Numbered from the stretch's first letter, positions 41,271-50,613 are shown. The stretch is 64,000 nucleotides of DNA from SZUA-430 sp964547645 (GCA_964547645.1 CAZJOM010000002.1:39187-103186); one strand, 5' to 3'. Program-made: numbers and translations. Notes: generated by a model from the sequence alone, not told the origin.

Positions 41271-43208
41271 TTAGGCGGCGAGGTTCAGGGCGAAGCGGAA
41301 GTGGCGGGGATGCGCCGTCCCCTCAGGTTTTCTTGTGTCATCGAGCTCGAGCGCGGAGAGCATCAGGCGGGTAAACAACGTGTCCCCGTGACGTTCATGG
41401 TTCATTAACCCGATCAGCGGGGCGACCGCGCGGTCGACTTCGACGCGGAAGGCGCGGCTGTCGTCGCCGATGTCGATCGTGCCCTCGGTGAGGCCCAGAC
41501 CGGTCGCGGCGGAGACGAGGAACGAGATTGGGCGGCCGTGGTCGAAGTTCTCTTTCAACGAGAACGTCTCGGCGCGCTGGCCGCCGTTGTGGGTGGCGTA
41601 GGCTAGGCGGTCGTGGTCGAAGGCTTGCGGGTTCAAGAGGAAGTGTCCCAGGCGCAGCGAGCCGCGGCCCCATTCCGACCAGGAAAACACCAGATCGAAT
41701 TCGACACGCGGCGTCCGCGCGCCGAAGCGCAGGCGCTTGAAGATGGGTCCGAGCGGGGTTTGGATTTCGGCCTCGACGATGGCGTCGCCGGTCTCTTCAT
41801 CGCCGTACACGTTCGGTTCGACCCATTCGAGATCGGTGATCTTCGGCAAACCAGGCGCCTCGAAGACGCAGTTGCCGGTGTACCAGTCGGCTTGCAGGCT
41901 AATGACGTCGAAGTGGCCGTGCAGCAACGAGACCAGCATGGGCGGGCGGTTGTCGTCGCGCACGCGGATTTCTTGAATCGCAAGGCCGCGGCGGCGGTTG
42001 AGGATGGCCGAGAGCGCGGGCGTCTCGATCTCGATCCACTTGTTTTCGACCTTCGCGGCAGGTGCCGGCGCGGGGGCTGGGATTGCGGGTTCGGGTAGTG
42101 CCAGTACTTGTTCGGCTGCAGCGAGGCGGGCGCGGAAACGTTGCCAGCGCGCGTCGGTGATGTGGGTACGGAAGTCGCTGGACCAGAGATAGCAGAGTTC
42201 CTGCCAGGCGCCGGGATCGGTGACGTTGCGCGCGGTCAGACCTTCGTAGATGCGCTGACAGCCGGCGTTTATCGCGAGATCGTCGCGGCCGGACACAGCC
42301 CAGCGGGTGACATTGTACTTCGTCTGCTTCTTCACCGGCACCGGGTAGGCGGCGGTTTGCAAGTCGAGCAATTGGTTCGATGCCGCGTTGTCGGTGAAGG
42401 CAAGTGCGTCGGACGGCTTGACGAACTCGACGCGGCGCGACGCAGCAAGGCGGCTCCAGGCATCGGCGATGATTTGCCACTCGCCCGTTTTCATCGCCTC
42501 TTCGGTGTGGAAGCGTTTCGGGCGGAAGTCGAAGACTTCGGCGTCGTTGCTGTAAAGCGGAAGCAGGCGCGGGGCGCGGCTGCGTTGCGCTTCGACGAAG
42601 CTCATGTATTCGCGCTGTTCGATGTCGCCGTGGGCAAGGCGCTGAAGCTTCTGGAACGCCATCGTGTGGGTCCAGAGCAGTACGATCTCCGATCCGTCCG
42701 GGCCCTTGGCGCGTTGCGGGTGGTATTTGTACTCGTTGGGCCAGTCGGGGTGATGCGCAGCGACATTGTCCCAGTCGGTCAGGATCGCGCGATAGCCGGC
42801 GGCGAGATAAAGCGGCACGAGGCCGGACGCATAGGCCTGCTCGTTGACGAGGGCGACTTGCGGCTTCATCCCCAGGAAGTGTTCGTAGGCGGCATTGCCG
42901 AGGTTCAGGTTCGCTTCATTGACGCGCGCGGGGACGAGCGGGCCGATGAGCTGTGCGTAGCCGGAGCCGACGAAATCGACGAGGCCCAAACCAATCAGAC
43001 GGCGCAGTTCGCCGATCCAGTTCGGGTCGATGGCGGCGATCGCCTCCAGCGTGAGGCCGGTGGCTTCGATCGCAATCGGTTTGTTGATCGCTTGCGCGAG
43101 GTTCAGTAGCGGCCAGTAGCAGTGCTCGATAACCTCAGGCCGTTGCTCTTCCTCGATCGAGGAGAACATCAGGTTCAGGTGAAAGAGCGCGAAGACGTTG
43201 AGTTTCAT
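41271..43208 (-). CDS. Glycoside hydrolase family 57-like protein
   Basis: 645 residues. The N-terminal (beta/alpha) barrel part shows FALFHLNLMFSS, where GH57 has its HxH/HxN start, VALVNEQAYASGLVPLYLAAGYRAILTDW with a Glu in the nucleophile position, and LPLYSNDAEVFDFRPKRF with an Asp in the acid position. The C-terminal 270 residues are beta-rich. No signal peptide is seen, so it acts in the cytoplasm. In a sugar-building operon it could be a transferase or trimming enzyme. It overlaps the ATP-grasp gene by 4 bases. Confidence 0.75.
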   Translation of the reverse strand: MKLNVFALFHLNLMFSSIEEEQRPEVIEHCYWPLLNLAQAINKPIAIEATGLTLEAIAAIDPNWIGELRRLIGLGLVDFVGSGYAQLIGPLVPARVNEANLNLGNAAYEHFLGMKPQVALVNEQAYASGLVPLYLAAGYRAILTDWDNVAAHHPDWPNEYKYHPQRAKGPDGSEIVLLWTHTMAFQKLQRLAHGDIEQREYMSFVEAQRSRAPRLLPLYSNDAEVFDFRPKRFHTEEAMKTGEWQIIADAWSRLAASRRVEFVKPSDALAFTDNAASNQLLDLQTAAYPVPVKKQTKYNVTRWAVSGRDDLAINAGCQRIYEGLTARNVTDPGAWQELCYLWSSDFRTHITDARWQRFRARLAAAEQVLALPEPAIPAPAPAPAAKVENKWIEIETPALSAILNRRRGLAIQEIRVRDDNRPPMLVSLLHGHFDVISLQADWYTGNCVFEAPGLPKITDLEWVEPNVYGDEETGDAIVEAEIQTPLGPIFKRLRFGARTPRVEFDLVFSWSEWGRGSLRLGHFLLNPQAFDHDRLAYATHNGGQRAETFSLKENFDHGRPISFLVSAATGLGLTEGTIDIGDDSRAFRVEVDRAVAPLIGLMNHERHGDTLFTRLMLSALELDDTRKPEGTAHPRHFRFALNLAA

Positions 43209-44428
43209 GCGCGTGCGGTTTCGATCTTGAGCGCGTGGATCGCGGCGGCGGCACTGGCCTTGGCGGCCGCGACTGTCTTGCCGGTCGCCAGCACCATCGC
43301 GGCGGTGCAGCCGGAGTGCGTCGGCGGCTGGATCTCGTCGCCCGGTGTGACCGTTACAACGACCTCTTCGATGCCGGGGACGCGGCGCGCGTCGTCGAGG
43401 CCGGCGATTGCTTTCACGCGGCCAGGTTCAGGGAAGGCGTACCGTTGGACGATCGGCGTCTGATACTTCGGCGTCAATTCTTCCGGCGAGACATGATCGC
43501 CGACGGCGAGCTTGATCATTGCGCCGATGAAGTCGACGCCGGTGTTGAGTGGGATCTCGCGCGTGCAGAAGTAGCCGCCCGAGGCGCGGGCGGCGAGTTC
43601 GATGACGTAGGGCTTACCGGCAACGACGACGAGGTCGCCTTTGATGTTGCCGGTGGAGATTCCGAGCGCGCGGCCGGCGGCTTCCGCTGTGCGTTTGACT
43701 GCTTCTTGGGTCGCTTCGTCGAGGTGGCTGGGCAGGTCGCCGCCGTTCTCGATGAAGTAGGGGGCGTAACGGTCGAGGTATTCGTAGTTCCGGTCGGAGA
43801 ATCCGGGGGTGTAGCCTTCGCCGTCGATTAGGATCGACTCGGTGGAGATTTGCGGACCGGGTAAGAACGCTTCGACCATCACGCGGCGCGTTGGCGACTG
43901 TGTGGCGGCGCGTTCCCAGACGGCGTTGAGGTCGTCGCCGGCTTTCAGGCGTTGCACGCCGCGGCTGCCGCGGGAGTCGACGGGCTTGACCACGAGGTCA
44001 TAGCCGTTGCGCTTCACGGCGCGCGTGAGCGCTTCGGCATCGGGCAGCGGCGCGAACCACGGCACGGGCACGCCCGCTTCGGCGAAGCGGCGCTTCATGG
44101 CGAGTTTGTCTTGTGCGAGTTCGGCGGCCTCGATCGGGATGCCCGGAAGGCCTAAGCGATCGGCGACAGTTGCGACCGTCAACGGAACGTCGCAACCGAT
44201 CGTGATCACGCCGTCGATGCGGCGGATCGTGTTGTGGTAGCGCTCGGCTTCGCGGAGCGTTTCTTGCGGGTCATAGGTTGAGGCGATCAGATGATCGTCG
44301 GCAATGGCGAAGCCGGGTGCCGTCGGATTGCGATCGCTGACGACGACGTGGAAGCCCAATTCCTTCGCGCGCTTGATGCCATGCGTCGCTTGCACGCCGC
44401 CGGAGACGATGAGCAGAGTCTTGCGCAT
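43205..44428 (-). CDS. ATP-grasp carboxylate-amine ligase-like protein
   Basis: 407 residues. LLIVSGGVQATHGIKRAKELGFHVVVSDRNP is the pre-ATP-grasp domain, DKLAMKRRFAEAGVPVPWF and YDLVVKPVDSRGSRGVQRL form the ATP-grasp fold, and VMVEAFLPGPQISTESIL and GNIKGDLVVVAGKPYVIELAARASGGYF supply Mg/ATP ligands. Such enzymes join a carboxylate to an amine or similar group. In this operon it might acylate an amino sugar, which is inference. It shares one base with the SDR gene stop and start. Confidence 0.85.
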   Translation of the reverse strand: MRKTLLIVSGGVQATHGIKRAKELGFHVVVSDRNPTAPGFAIADDHLIASTYDPQETLREAERYHNTIRRIDGVITIGCDVPLTVATVADRLGLPGIPIEAAELAQDKLAMKRRFAEAGVPVPWFAPLPDAEALTRAVKRNGYDLVVKPVDSRGSRGVQRLKAGDDLNAVWERAATQSPTRRVMVEAFLPGPQISTESILIDGEGYTPGFSDRNYEYLDRYAPYFIENGGDLPSHLDEATQEAVKRTAEAAGRALGISTGNIKGDLVVVAGKPYVIELAARASGGYFCTREIPLNTGVDFIGAMIKLAVGDHVSPEELTPKYQTPIVQRYAFPEPGRVKAIAGLDDARRVPGIEEVVVTVTPGDEIQPPTHSGCTAAMVLATGKTVAAAKASAAAAIHALKIETARA

Positions 44429-45323
44429 TAGAAGTAAAGTCCGCCGTTGACGTTCAGCGTTTGCGCAGTGACGTAGCGCGACGAGTCCGACGCAAGGTAG
44501 ACGACGGCGTCGGCGACTTCATCGGCTGTGCCGAGGCGGCCGAGGACGATGTTCTCTGCCGCCTTCGCGACCGATGCCGCAGCCATGCCTGCGGCGGCCA
44601 TTTCGGATTGGATGAGGCCGGCGGCGACGACGTTCGAACGGATGTTCGACTTCGCGCCGAAGCGGGCGATGACTTGGCTGAGCGAGATGAGGCCGGCTTT
44701 CGAGGCCGCGTAGTGCGCCGTACGCGGACCGCCGTATTGGCCGCTGACGGAGCCGATGTGGACGATGGAGCCGCCGCCGGCACGTTTCAAATGTTCAAGC
44801 GCGACTTGGGCGCAGATGAACGGGCCTTTGAGGTTGACGGCCAGAATGTTGTCCCAGTCGGCGTCAGTGACTTGGTCAAAGTCGGTCGGCTTGTTTATGC
44901 CGGCGTTGTTGACGAGGATCGAAAATGGGCCGAGGCGTTCGCTCGCCGCCGTCATCGCGCGTGTGATGCTGGCGCGGTCGGTCACTTCCATTTGGAAGGC
45001 GAGGGCGCGGCTATCGAGTTCTCGTTGGAGGGCGAGTGCTTCGTCTTGCTTCGACTGATAGGTGAAGGCGACCTTCGCGCCGGCTTGGACCAGGCCGCGC
45101 ACGATCGCCTTGCCGATGCCGCGGCTGCCNNNNNNNNNNNNNNNNNNNNNNNNNNNNNNNNNNNNNNNNNNNNNNNNNNNNNNNNNNNNNNNNNNNNNNN
45201 NNNNNNNNNNNNNNNNNNNNNNNNNNNNNTCGCGCCGGCTTGGACCAGGCCGCGCACGATCGCCTTGCCGATGCCGCGGCTGCCACCGGTGACGAATGCG
45301 GTGCGGCCGGCGAGTGTGGTCAT
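44428..45323 (-). CDS. SDR-family oxidoreductase (FabG-like), interrupted by an assembly gap
   Basis: TAFVTGGSRGIGKAIVRGL is the Rossmann TGxxxGIG, LVNNAGINKPTDF the NNAG, and SVSGQYGGPRTAHYAASKAGL holds the catalytic Ser, Tyr and Lys (YxxxK). A 100-N gap with a 55-bp duplicate falls after the glycine motif; removing 155 bases gives 741 bases, 246 residues. It probably oxidises or reduces a sugar intermediate for the neighbouring ATP-grasp and transketolase enzymes. It overlaps the transketolase C gene by 4 bases. Confidence 0.88.
45075..45284. other. Assembly gap (100 N) flanked by an exact 55-bp duplication
   Basis: Bases 45075-45129 and 45230-45284 are identical around 100 Ns inside the SDR gene. 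Collapsing the duplicate restores an ordinary 246-residue SDR. Confidence 0.93.
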
Positions 45324-46282
45324 TTGCGAGCCATGGCTCGGCGCGCGGCTTCGGCAATGTACGGCCCGGTCAGGCGGTAGTGCTCGGCCAGCTCTTGCGG
45401 TTCGCCGGATTGGCCGAACTCGTCGCGGACGCCGACGAATTCGATTGGGCAGGGCGCGGTTTGTGCGATGGCTTCGGCGACGGCACTGCCGAGGCCACCG
45501 AGGACATTGTGATCTTCCGCGGTGACGATGCAGCCGGTCTCGCGCGAAGCCTTGGACAGCAGGGCGGTGTCGATCGGTTTGATCGTCGCCATGTTGATGA
45601 CGCGGGCTTTGATGCCTTCCTTGGCGAGGATGTCGGCGGCGTCGAGCGCGCGGGCGACTTCGACGCCACAGGCGACGATGGTGACGTCTTCGCCGTCGCG
45701 AAGGACTTGGCCTTTGCCGATTTCGAAGCGGTGGTCGTCGCCGAAGATGCGGGTCGACGGGCTGCGGCCGGTGCGCATGTAGACTGGGCCGTCGAAGTCC
45801 AGCACAGCGCGCGTGGCTTGGCGCATCTCTTCCGCGTCGGCCGGCGAGATGACGGTCATGCCAGGAATGGCGCGGAAGGCGGCGAGGTCTTCCAGCGATT
45901 GGGCGGAGCCGCCGTCGGGACCCACGTCGAGGCCGGGATGGCTGGCCACGATCTTCACGTTGCGCTTCGTGTAGGCAATGGAGAGGCGCGCTTGTTCGAC
46001 CGCGCGCAGGCAGAAGACGGCGAAGGTGGTGACGATCGGGATCAAGCCGGTTGCGGCCATGCCGCCAGCGGCCGCCATCATGTTCTGTTCGGCGATACCG
46101 AATTGGAAGAAGCGGTCGGGGTGGCTTTTGCGGAAGTGGTGCACGCCGGTGCCGCCCGCGATGTCGGCGTCGAGGACGACGACGTTCGGGTAGTCGTCGG
46201 CGCAGGCGCTGAGTGCTTTGCCGAATGCTTCGCGGAGCGAGTCGCCGGACGAGGCGATCAGTTGCGGGCTAGCGGCTGCCAT
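45320..46282 (-). CDS. Transketolase, C-terminal (pyrimidine-binding plus C) subunit
   Basis: 320 residues. VVVLDADIAGGTGVHHFRKSHPDRFFQFGIAEQNMMAAAGGMA is the thiamine pyrophosphate pyrimidine domain with its catalytic Glu in GIAEQN. AFRAIPGMTVISPADAEEM and the last 120 residues form the transketolase C domain. It pairs with the N-terminal subunit encoded just upstream (14-base overlap). Split transketolases move a two-carbon ketol unit; in sugar loci they may build or alter long or branched sugars. Confidence 0.9.
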   Translation of the reverse strand: MAAASPQLIASSGDSLREAFGKALSACADDYPNVVVLDADIAGGTGVHHFRKSHPDRFFQFGIAEQNMMAAAGGMAATGLIPIVTTFAVFCLRAVEQARLSIAYTKRNVKIVASHPGLDVGPDGGSAQSLEDLAAFRAIPGMTVISPADAEEMRQATRAVLDFDGPVYMRTGRSPSTRIFGDDHRFEIGKGQVLRDGEDVTIVACGVEVARALDAADILAKEGIKARVINMATIKPIDTALLSKASRETGCIVTAEDHNVLGGLGSAVAEAIAQTAPCPIEFVGVRDEFGQSGEPQELAEHYRLTGPYIAEAARRAMARK

Positions 46283-47177
46283 CGAGCAGCTCCTTCATTT
46301 GCTGAGGGGCGAGGCCGAGCGAGGTGAGCGCGGTTTCGACTTGTTCGCGCGTGAGCTTCACGCTGCCGTGCCAGAGCGGCTGGGCCTCCATGTAGCCGAC
46401 GCCTTTGCCCTTGATCGTGTGGGCAATGATGACGGTCGGGCCGGTCGGCGTAGCGCGGGCTTGGTCGAAGGCGGCGAGGATGGCCGCGATATCGTGGCCC
46501 TGAATCTCGATCGCGTTCCAACCGAAGGCGCGCCATTTCTGCGCCAGCGGCTCCAACCCCATGATCGCTTCGTTACGATCGTCGGATTGCATCTTGTTGT
46601 AGTCGATGATGGCGCAGAGGTTGGACAGGCGGTGGTGGGCGGCGCACATCGCGCCTTCCCAAACTTCGCCTTCCTGCAACTCGCCGTCGCCCAGCATCGT
46701 GTAGACGCGTGCTTCGATCTTTTGGTGGCGCAGGCCCAGCGCCATGCCGATCGCAACCGAGAAGCCTTGGCCGAGGGAGCCGGTGCTGGTTTCAGCAAGC
46801 GGCAGGTCCAGGACGTGTGGGTGGCCTTGGGCCTTGGCGCCGAGTTTGCGCAGGCGAAGCGCCTCGGTGGTGTCGAGGAGGCCGAACGTCGCCCAGGTGG
46901 CATATAGCGCGGGGGCGGCGTGGCCCTTCGAGAGCACAAAGCGGTTGCGGTCCGGTGCGAGCGGGTTTGCCGGATCGATGCTCAGTTCGACGCCGTAAAG
47001 TACGGCGAGCAGGTCGGCGCAGGAGAGCGAGCCGCCTGGGTGGCCTGAGCTTGCGTGATAGATCGCTGCGGTGGCGATGCAGCGGATGTGACGCGCTTTC
47101 GCGGCAAGGCTTTCGACGCGCACGTCGTCGGCGGCGAAAGTCGCGTTCAATTGGGATATCTGCAGGTTTGCGTTCAT
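46269..47177 (-). CDS. Transketolase, N-terminal (TPP-binding) subunit
   Basis: 302 residues. YHASSGHPGGSLSCADLLAVLY is the substrate/TPP entry motif, and TMLGDGELQEGEVWEGAMCAAH followed by LCAIIDYNKMQSD is the GDG-x(~27)-N thiamine pyrophosphate and Mg site. HTIKGKGVGYME closes the N domain. It is the partner of the C subunit downstream. Its ATG shares a base with the stop of the methyltransferase gene upstream, part of an unbroken overlapping run. Confidence 0.9.
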   Translation of the reverse strand: MNANLQISQLNATFAADDVRVESLAAKARHIRCIATAAIYHASSGHPGGSLSCADLLAVLYGVELSIDPANPLAPDRNRFVLSKGHAAPALYATWATFGLLDTTEALRLRKLGAKAQGHPHVLDLPLAETSTGSLGQGFSVAIGMALGLRHQKIEARVYTMLGDGELQEGEVWEGAMCAAHHRLSNLCAIIDYNKMQSDDRNEAIMGLEPLAQKWRAFGWNAIEIQGHDIAAILAAFDQARATPTGPTVIIAHTIKGKGVGYMEAQPLWHGSVKLTREQVETALTSLGLAPQQMKELLDGSR

Positions 47178-48349
47178 CAGGCGGCTGCTTGTTTGGCGCG
47201 TTCGAGAAGGTCGGCGTAGGCGATGACTTCGCAGCCGGGTGCGCGGGCTTGCGCTTCCTCGCGGATCTCGTTCGCGAACGAGCGCGACATGACCACGACA
47301 ACGTCCGGGCGCACGCGGCCCAGGTCTTCCGGCGGCGTCAGGCGGATGCCGTGCGCTTCATGAGCGTAGCGGATCAGATGCTTGTCGACGACGGCGGCGA
47401 GTGCTTGCGGCTTCAAACCACCGTTCATGATCAGGCTGTTCAGCAAGCGGCCGGCACCCCAGACGGCGACCTTGCGCGGCGCCATGTTGTCGATGAGGCG
47501 GGCTACTTGGGTGAGAGCGCTCAAGTTCTGCATGCGCATGGCGTGGTAGGTCGAGATCAGCGCGGCGGCGGCTTCGACTTCTTGCGGGTCGGCGGGAACG
47601 GCGAGCGAGACGTCATCGGCCTTCACAGCGACGACAGTGATGTTGACCATGTCGCGCGCGTCGGCGATTGCCACGGCGCGGAAGCCGCAGACAGAGAGCA
47701 ACCTTGCTAGCGTGCGCGGGGAGAAGTGATAGAGGTGCTTGTCGATGAAGAACTCTTCGACGATGTCGTTCGAGCCGAGCAATGCGACATTCGGCACTTC
47801 CAGCATCAGGTAGCCATTTGGCGCGAGCTGCGCGCGGTGAGTCATCAACGCTTGGCGCGGGTTGGCCAGATGCTCCAGCGTGTGGCACGAATAGATGAGG
47901 TCAAAGCCTTCGTCCTCTAAGCGCGTGTCTTCAAGGCGCGCGTGCAGCCAGGTGAAGCCGGGCTTGCCGGCCCAGGCGCCGACGACACGCTCGTCGGGCT
48001 CGATGCCCAGGATTTTGGCCTTCGGATAGGCGGTTTTGAGTTCAAGCGCGAAGGCGCCACGGCTGGCGCCGACGTCGAGAACCGTCATCGGCTTTGTCTT
48101 GTTCAAGAACGGGCGCAGCGTTGCGAGGTTGGCCTCGGCGCGGAAGCCTTTGCCGTAACGCAGGTTGCCCCAATCGGCGCCGGCCGAGACGGTGGCCGCG
48201 CGGCGCTCGGCGCGATCGATGCGGGGCAAGCTTTGCAACAGGCCGCAATGGGCGCAGAGCCAAACGGTCAAGCGGCGGGCGGAATTTTGCGGCGCGTAGA
48301 CTTGAGTGAGTGCGGTGTTGCCGCACAGATCGCACGAGAAGGACGACAT
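47177..48349 (-). CDS. Sugar C-methyltransferase-like protein with N-terminal zinc motif
   Basis: 390 residues. An N-terminal zinc-ribbon pair (CDLCGN and CAHCGLLQS) precedes VLDVGASRGAFALELKTAYP, a SAM-binding motif I, and YSCHTLEHLANPRQAL. The C-terminal 120 residues (KVAVWGAGRLLNSLIMNG) look like the Methyltransf_14 domain found in C-methyltransferases of deoxysugar pathways. It is the first gene of the transketolase-SDR-ATP-grasp-GH57-pseBC run on minus. Methylation of a sugar carbon is likely but unproven. Confidence 0.8.
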   Translation of the reverse strand: MSSFSCDLCGNTALTQVYAPQNSARRLTVWLCAHCGLLQSLPRIDRAERRAATVSAGADWGNLRYGKGFRAEANLATLRPFLNKTKPMTVLDVGASRGAFALELKTAYPKAKILGIEPDERVVGAWAGKPGFTWLHARLEDTRLEDEGFDLIYSCHTLEHLANPRQALMTHRAQLAPNGYLMLEVPNVALLGSNDIVEEFFIDKHLYHFSPRTLARLLSVCGFRAVAIADARDMVNITVVAVKADDVSLAVPADPQEVEAAAALISTYHAMRMQNLSALTQVARLIDNMAPRKVAVWGAGRLLNSLIMNGGLKPQALAAVVDKHLIRYAHEAHGIRLTPPEDLGRVRPDVVVVMSRSFANEIREEAQARAPGCEVIAYADLLERAKQAAA

Positions 48350-48449
48350 CGAGCTGGTCCTATTGGTTCAGGCTCGAGCGTGCGGTTTTCGTAGTTAAGT
48401 TCGGGTTTAAGATGTGTGGTCGTGGTGCAACTCTTTTCGGCGTTGGTGA

Positions 48450-48705
48450 GGTGTCGAGTCGGCCTCACACGAAGCCACGAAGGGCGCAAAGAACGCACGA
48501 AGAAGAAATATCGAACCGCCAAGGCGCCAAGAAGCTCAGCTCAACGTTTAATCATCCGCGTGCGTTAGCGCGCAACAATGGCGCTTCGCGCCGAACCAAG
48601 GCTCGGCCAGTTACCTGAGTATCTTGGCGCCTTGGCGGTTCAATCTCTTTCTTCTTTGTGAACCTTCGCGCCCTTCGTGGCTTTGTGTGAGGCTGACTCA
48701 ACACG
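48450..48705. repeat. Large intergenic inverted repeat with tandem CACGAAG and CGCCAAG motifs
   Basis: Arms 48450-48533 and 48619-48705 are imperfect inverted copies of about 85 bases around an 85-base centre. Each arm carries CACGAAGCCACGAAGGGCGC, then a GAAGAAG stretch, then ACCGCCAAGGCGCCAAG. The 394-base gap between the two minus-strand genes is filled by this element plus short flanks. As RNA it would be a very long hairpin. Related heptad-like repeats occur in many bacterial genomes; no function is established to my knowledge. Confidence 0.85.
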
Positions 48706-48743
48706 CCACCGGCGTATCCGATTGGACGCTGCGGGTGCGAAGC

Positions 48744-49580
48744 CTAGTACGCTACGCGGTATTCGGGGCGGCGGTGGTAGCCGAAGGTTTGCATGACGTC
48801 GCCGGCGATCATGTTGAACTGCTCGGTCTGTTCGCGGGTCAGCGGGTAGTCTTCGGGGCGGTTGACGTTATGGGGACGGTTTAGGAGCCCCATGATGCGG
48901 TCGTCCCAAGGCAGGCCCAAGAAGTTAAGCAATCCTTGACGCGCATCAGCGCGGTTCGTCAGGTCTTCGAGGCGGACGGTGTGGCGGCGCTCGCTCGGGA
49001 TCATGTCCAGGTCGTGGATGATCGTGCGATTGATTTCCGCCCAATGGAAGGCGATGCGTTGGAATTGGTTGTAGGTCAGGAACTCCAGCTCTTGTATGTG
49101 GCCGCGCGGCGGCAGGGGCCACCAATACTTTTTTTCCGGCGGCGGCGCGGGGAGTTCGCCGCGGGCATCGTAGTAGCGCTGCAACACTGCCGTGGAGTGA
49201 TCGTCGTAGCATTCATTGCCGAGCTTGTGCAGGAAGGAGCTCGCGACTTTGCGGCCATCGCGCACGAGATGGATGAAGTGCGCGTTCGGGAACAGATGGT
49301 TGAGCGCCGGGATCAGCCAGGAGAGCTTGTTCGACGAGTCGCCCCAAAGCAGCGCGTCGGAATAGTGGATCGCTGCGGCGTGCGTCGCGCGTAGCGTGTG
49401 CAGGGCTTCGCCCAACAATGCGAGGCCCATGTGGAACTTCACGGCGACCGGCTGCACGTGATGCACCATGTACTCGTGGTGCATTTCGACCTGCGGGAAG
49501 CAGGTGAACAGACGTTCCATCATCGCCGTGCCGGAGCGGCCGGAGGAGACGACGAAGAAGGGCTTCGTTTCCGCGCTCAT
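48744..49580 (-). CDS. Sulfotransferase family protein
   Basis: 278 residues from the ATG at 49580; the frame runs further upstream inside the next gene but without meaning. FFVVSSGRSGTAMMERLF is the 5'-phosphosulfate loop of PAPS-dependent sulfotransferases, and HFIHLVRDGRKVASSFL the 3'-phosphate-binding motif. It probably sulfates a sugar of this locus. It overlaps the methyltransferase upstream by 4 bases. No PAPS synthesis genes are seen in the window. Confidence 0.82.
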   Translation of the reverse strand: MSAETKPFFVVSSGRSGTAMMERLFTCFPQVEMHHEYMVHHVQPVAVKFHMGLALLGEALHTLRATHAAAIHYSDALLWGDSSNKLSWLIPALNHLFPNAHFIHLVRDGRKVASSFLHKLGNECYDDHSTAVLQRYYDARGELPAPPPEKKYWWPLPPRGHIQELEFLTYNQFQRIAFHWAEINRTIIHDLDMIPSERRHTVRLEDLTNRADARQGLLNFLGLPWDDRIMGLLNRPHNVNRPEDYPLTREQTEQFNMIAGDVMQTFGYHRRPEYRVAY

Positions 49581-50521
49581 CCGAGCCGCTTTCTGGCGAC
49601 GATGATCGCTTCGCGGCCGATGCCAGCTTTCGCCAGTGCACCGTAAAGTCTGCGGCGAACGGCGCCGAGGCCAGCGTTTTCCAATGCCAGGTCGAAATGT
49701 TTGCGGCGGCTGTGGCAGTCGCGGCCGAGCGCGTCGTTGCCGACGTAGTTCTCGCCCATGAGCAGGAAGAGCTCCATCGGGAAGCTCGTCAGCGTTTCGA
49801 CGATGTCGAGGCCGAGCCGTTTGAGAAGCGCTTCGAGGCTTGCGAAGTCGAAATAGTTCAGATGATGCGGCGGGGCGAGCCACCACGGAGCGGTGCCGCC
49901 GGCGCGGGCGGCCTCTTGCAGTGCGTTGTAGTCGTTGGGCACGCCGACGCAGACCAGGCCACCGGGCCAGGCGCGACCGATCGCGAGTTTGAGCAGGCCG
50001 ATCGGGTCGGCCACGTGTTCAAGCATGTTGTTCAGGTGCACAACGTCAGCGCAGTCAAGTGTGGGCGCGCTTTTCTCGTCGAACATCGCGTTGACGACTT
50101 TGGGTCCGAGTGTCCGGGCGTGTTCGCTCGCTTGGCGCGAAGGCTCAATGCCTTGCGTTTTCCAGCCGCGGTCTTGCGCCGCCTTCAAGAACCAACCGGG
50201 GCCGCAGCCGATGTCGAGTACACTGAACGGACGCGCGCCGTCTTTGCCGAGCAGATCTTCGAAGAGCGACAGGCGATCGTCCCAGGCGAGGCGCGACCAT
50301 TCGGCGTCTTCGCGCGAGCGCGCGACGTAGGTCGGCTTCTCGTCGCGATAATAGGCTTCGTCGTAGGCGGCGCGGAGTTGTTCGCGTGTGGGCAACGGCA
50401 GCACGTGACGAAAGCCGCAGGCTTCGCAGGCAATGATGTCATGCGCGTTGACGCGATCGATAACGGCGCCGCGATGCGCGCCGTCGTCGGTAATGCGTGC
50501 TTTGGCAAGCGCTGGCGTCAC
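49577..50521 (-). CDS. Class I SAM-dependent methyltransferase with N-terminal zinc-ribbon remnant
   Basis: 314 residues. IIACEACGFRHVLPLPT at residues 29-45 keeps one CxxC of a zinc motif, common at the start of sugar methyltransferases. FSVLDIGCGPGWFLKAAQDRG is motif I, TQGIEPSRQASEHAR motif II, and VVHLNNMLEHVADP motif IV. It is first in a two-gene unit with the sulfotransferase and is divergent from the NeuB-like gene. The likely target is a hydroxyl or carbon of the locus sugar. Confidence 0.83.
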   Translation of the reverse strand: MTPALAKARITDDGAHRGAVIDRVNAHDIIACEACGFRHVLPLPTREQLRAAYDEAYYRDEKPTYVARSREDAEWSRLAWDDRLSLFEDLLGKDGARPFSVLDIGCGPGWFLKAAQDRGWKTQGIEPSRQASEHARTLGPKVVNAMFDEKSAPTLDCADVVHLNNMLEHVADPIGLLKLAIGRAWPGGLVCVGVPNDYNALQEAARAGGTAPWWLAPPHHLNYFDFASLEALLKRLGLDIVETLTSFPMELFLLMGENYVGNDALGRDCHSRRKHFDLALENAGLGAVRRRLYGALAKAGIGREAIIVARKRLG

Positions 50522-50613
50522 GCGAATGATGATCCTGACCCTGGGCGTTATGAACTTAGTAACCGTTGCAGATTTAGAAGAGGTTAACGTGTCTTTACGT
50601 TTCGTTGGGGCGC

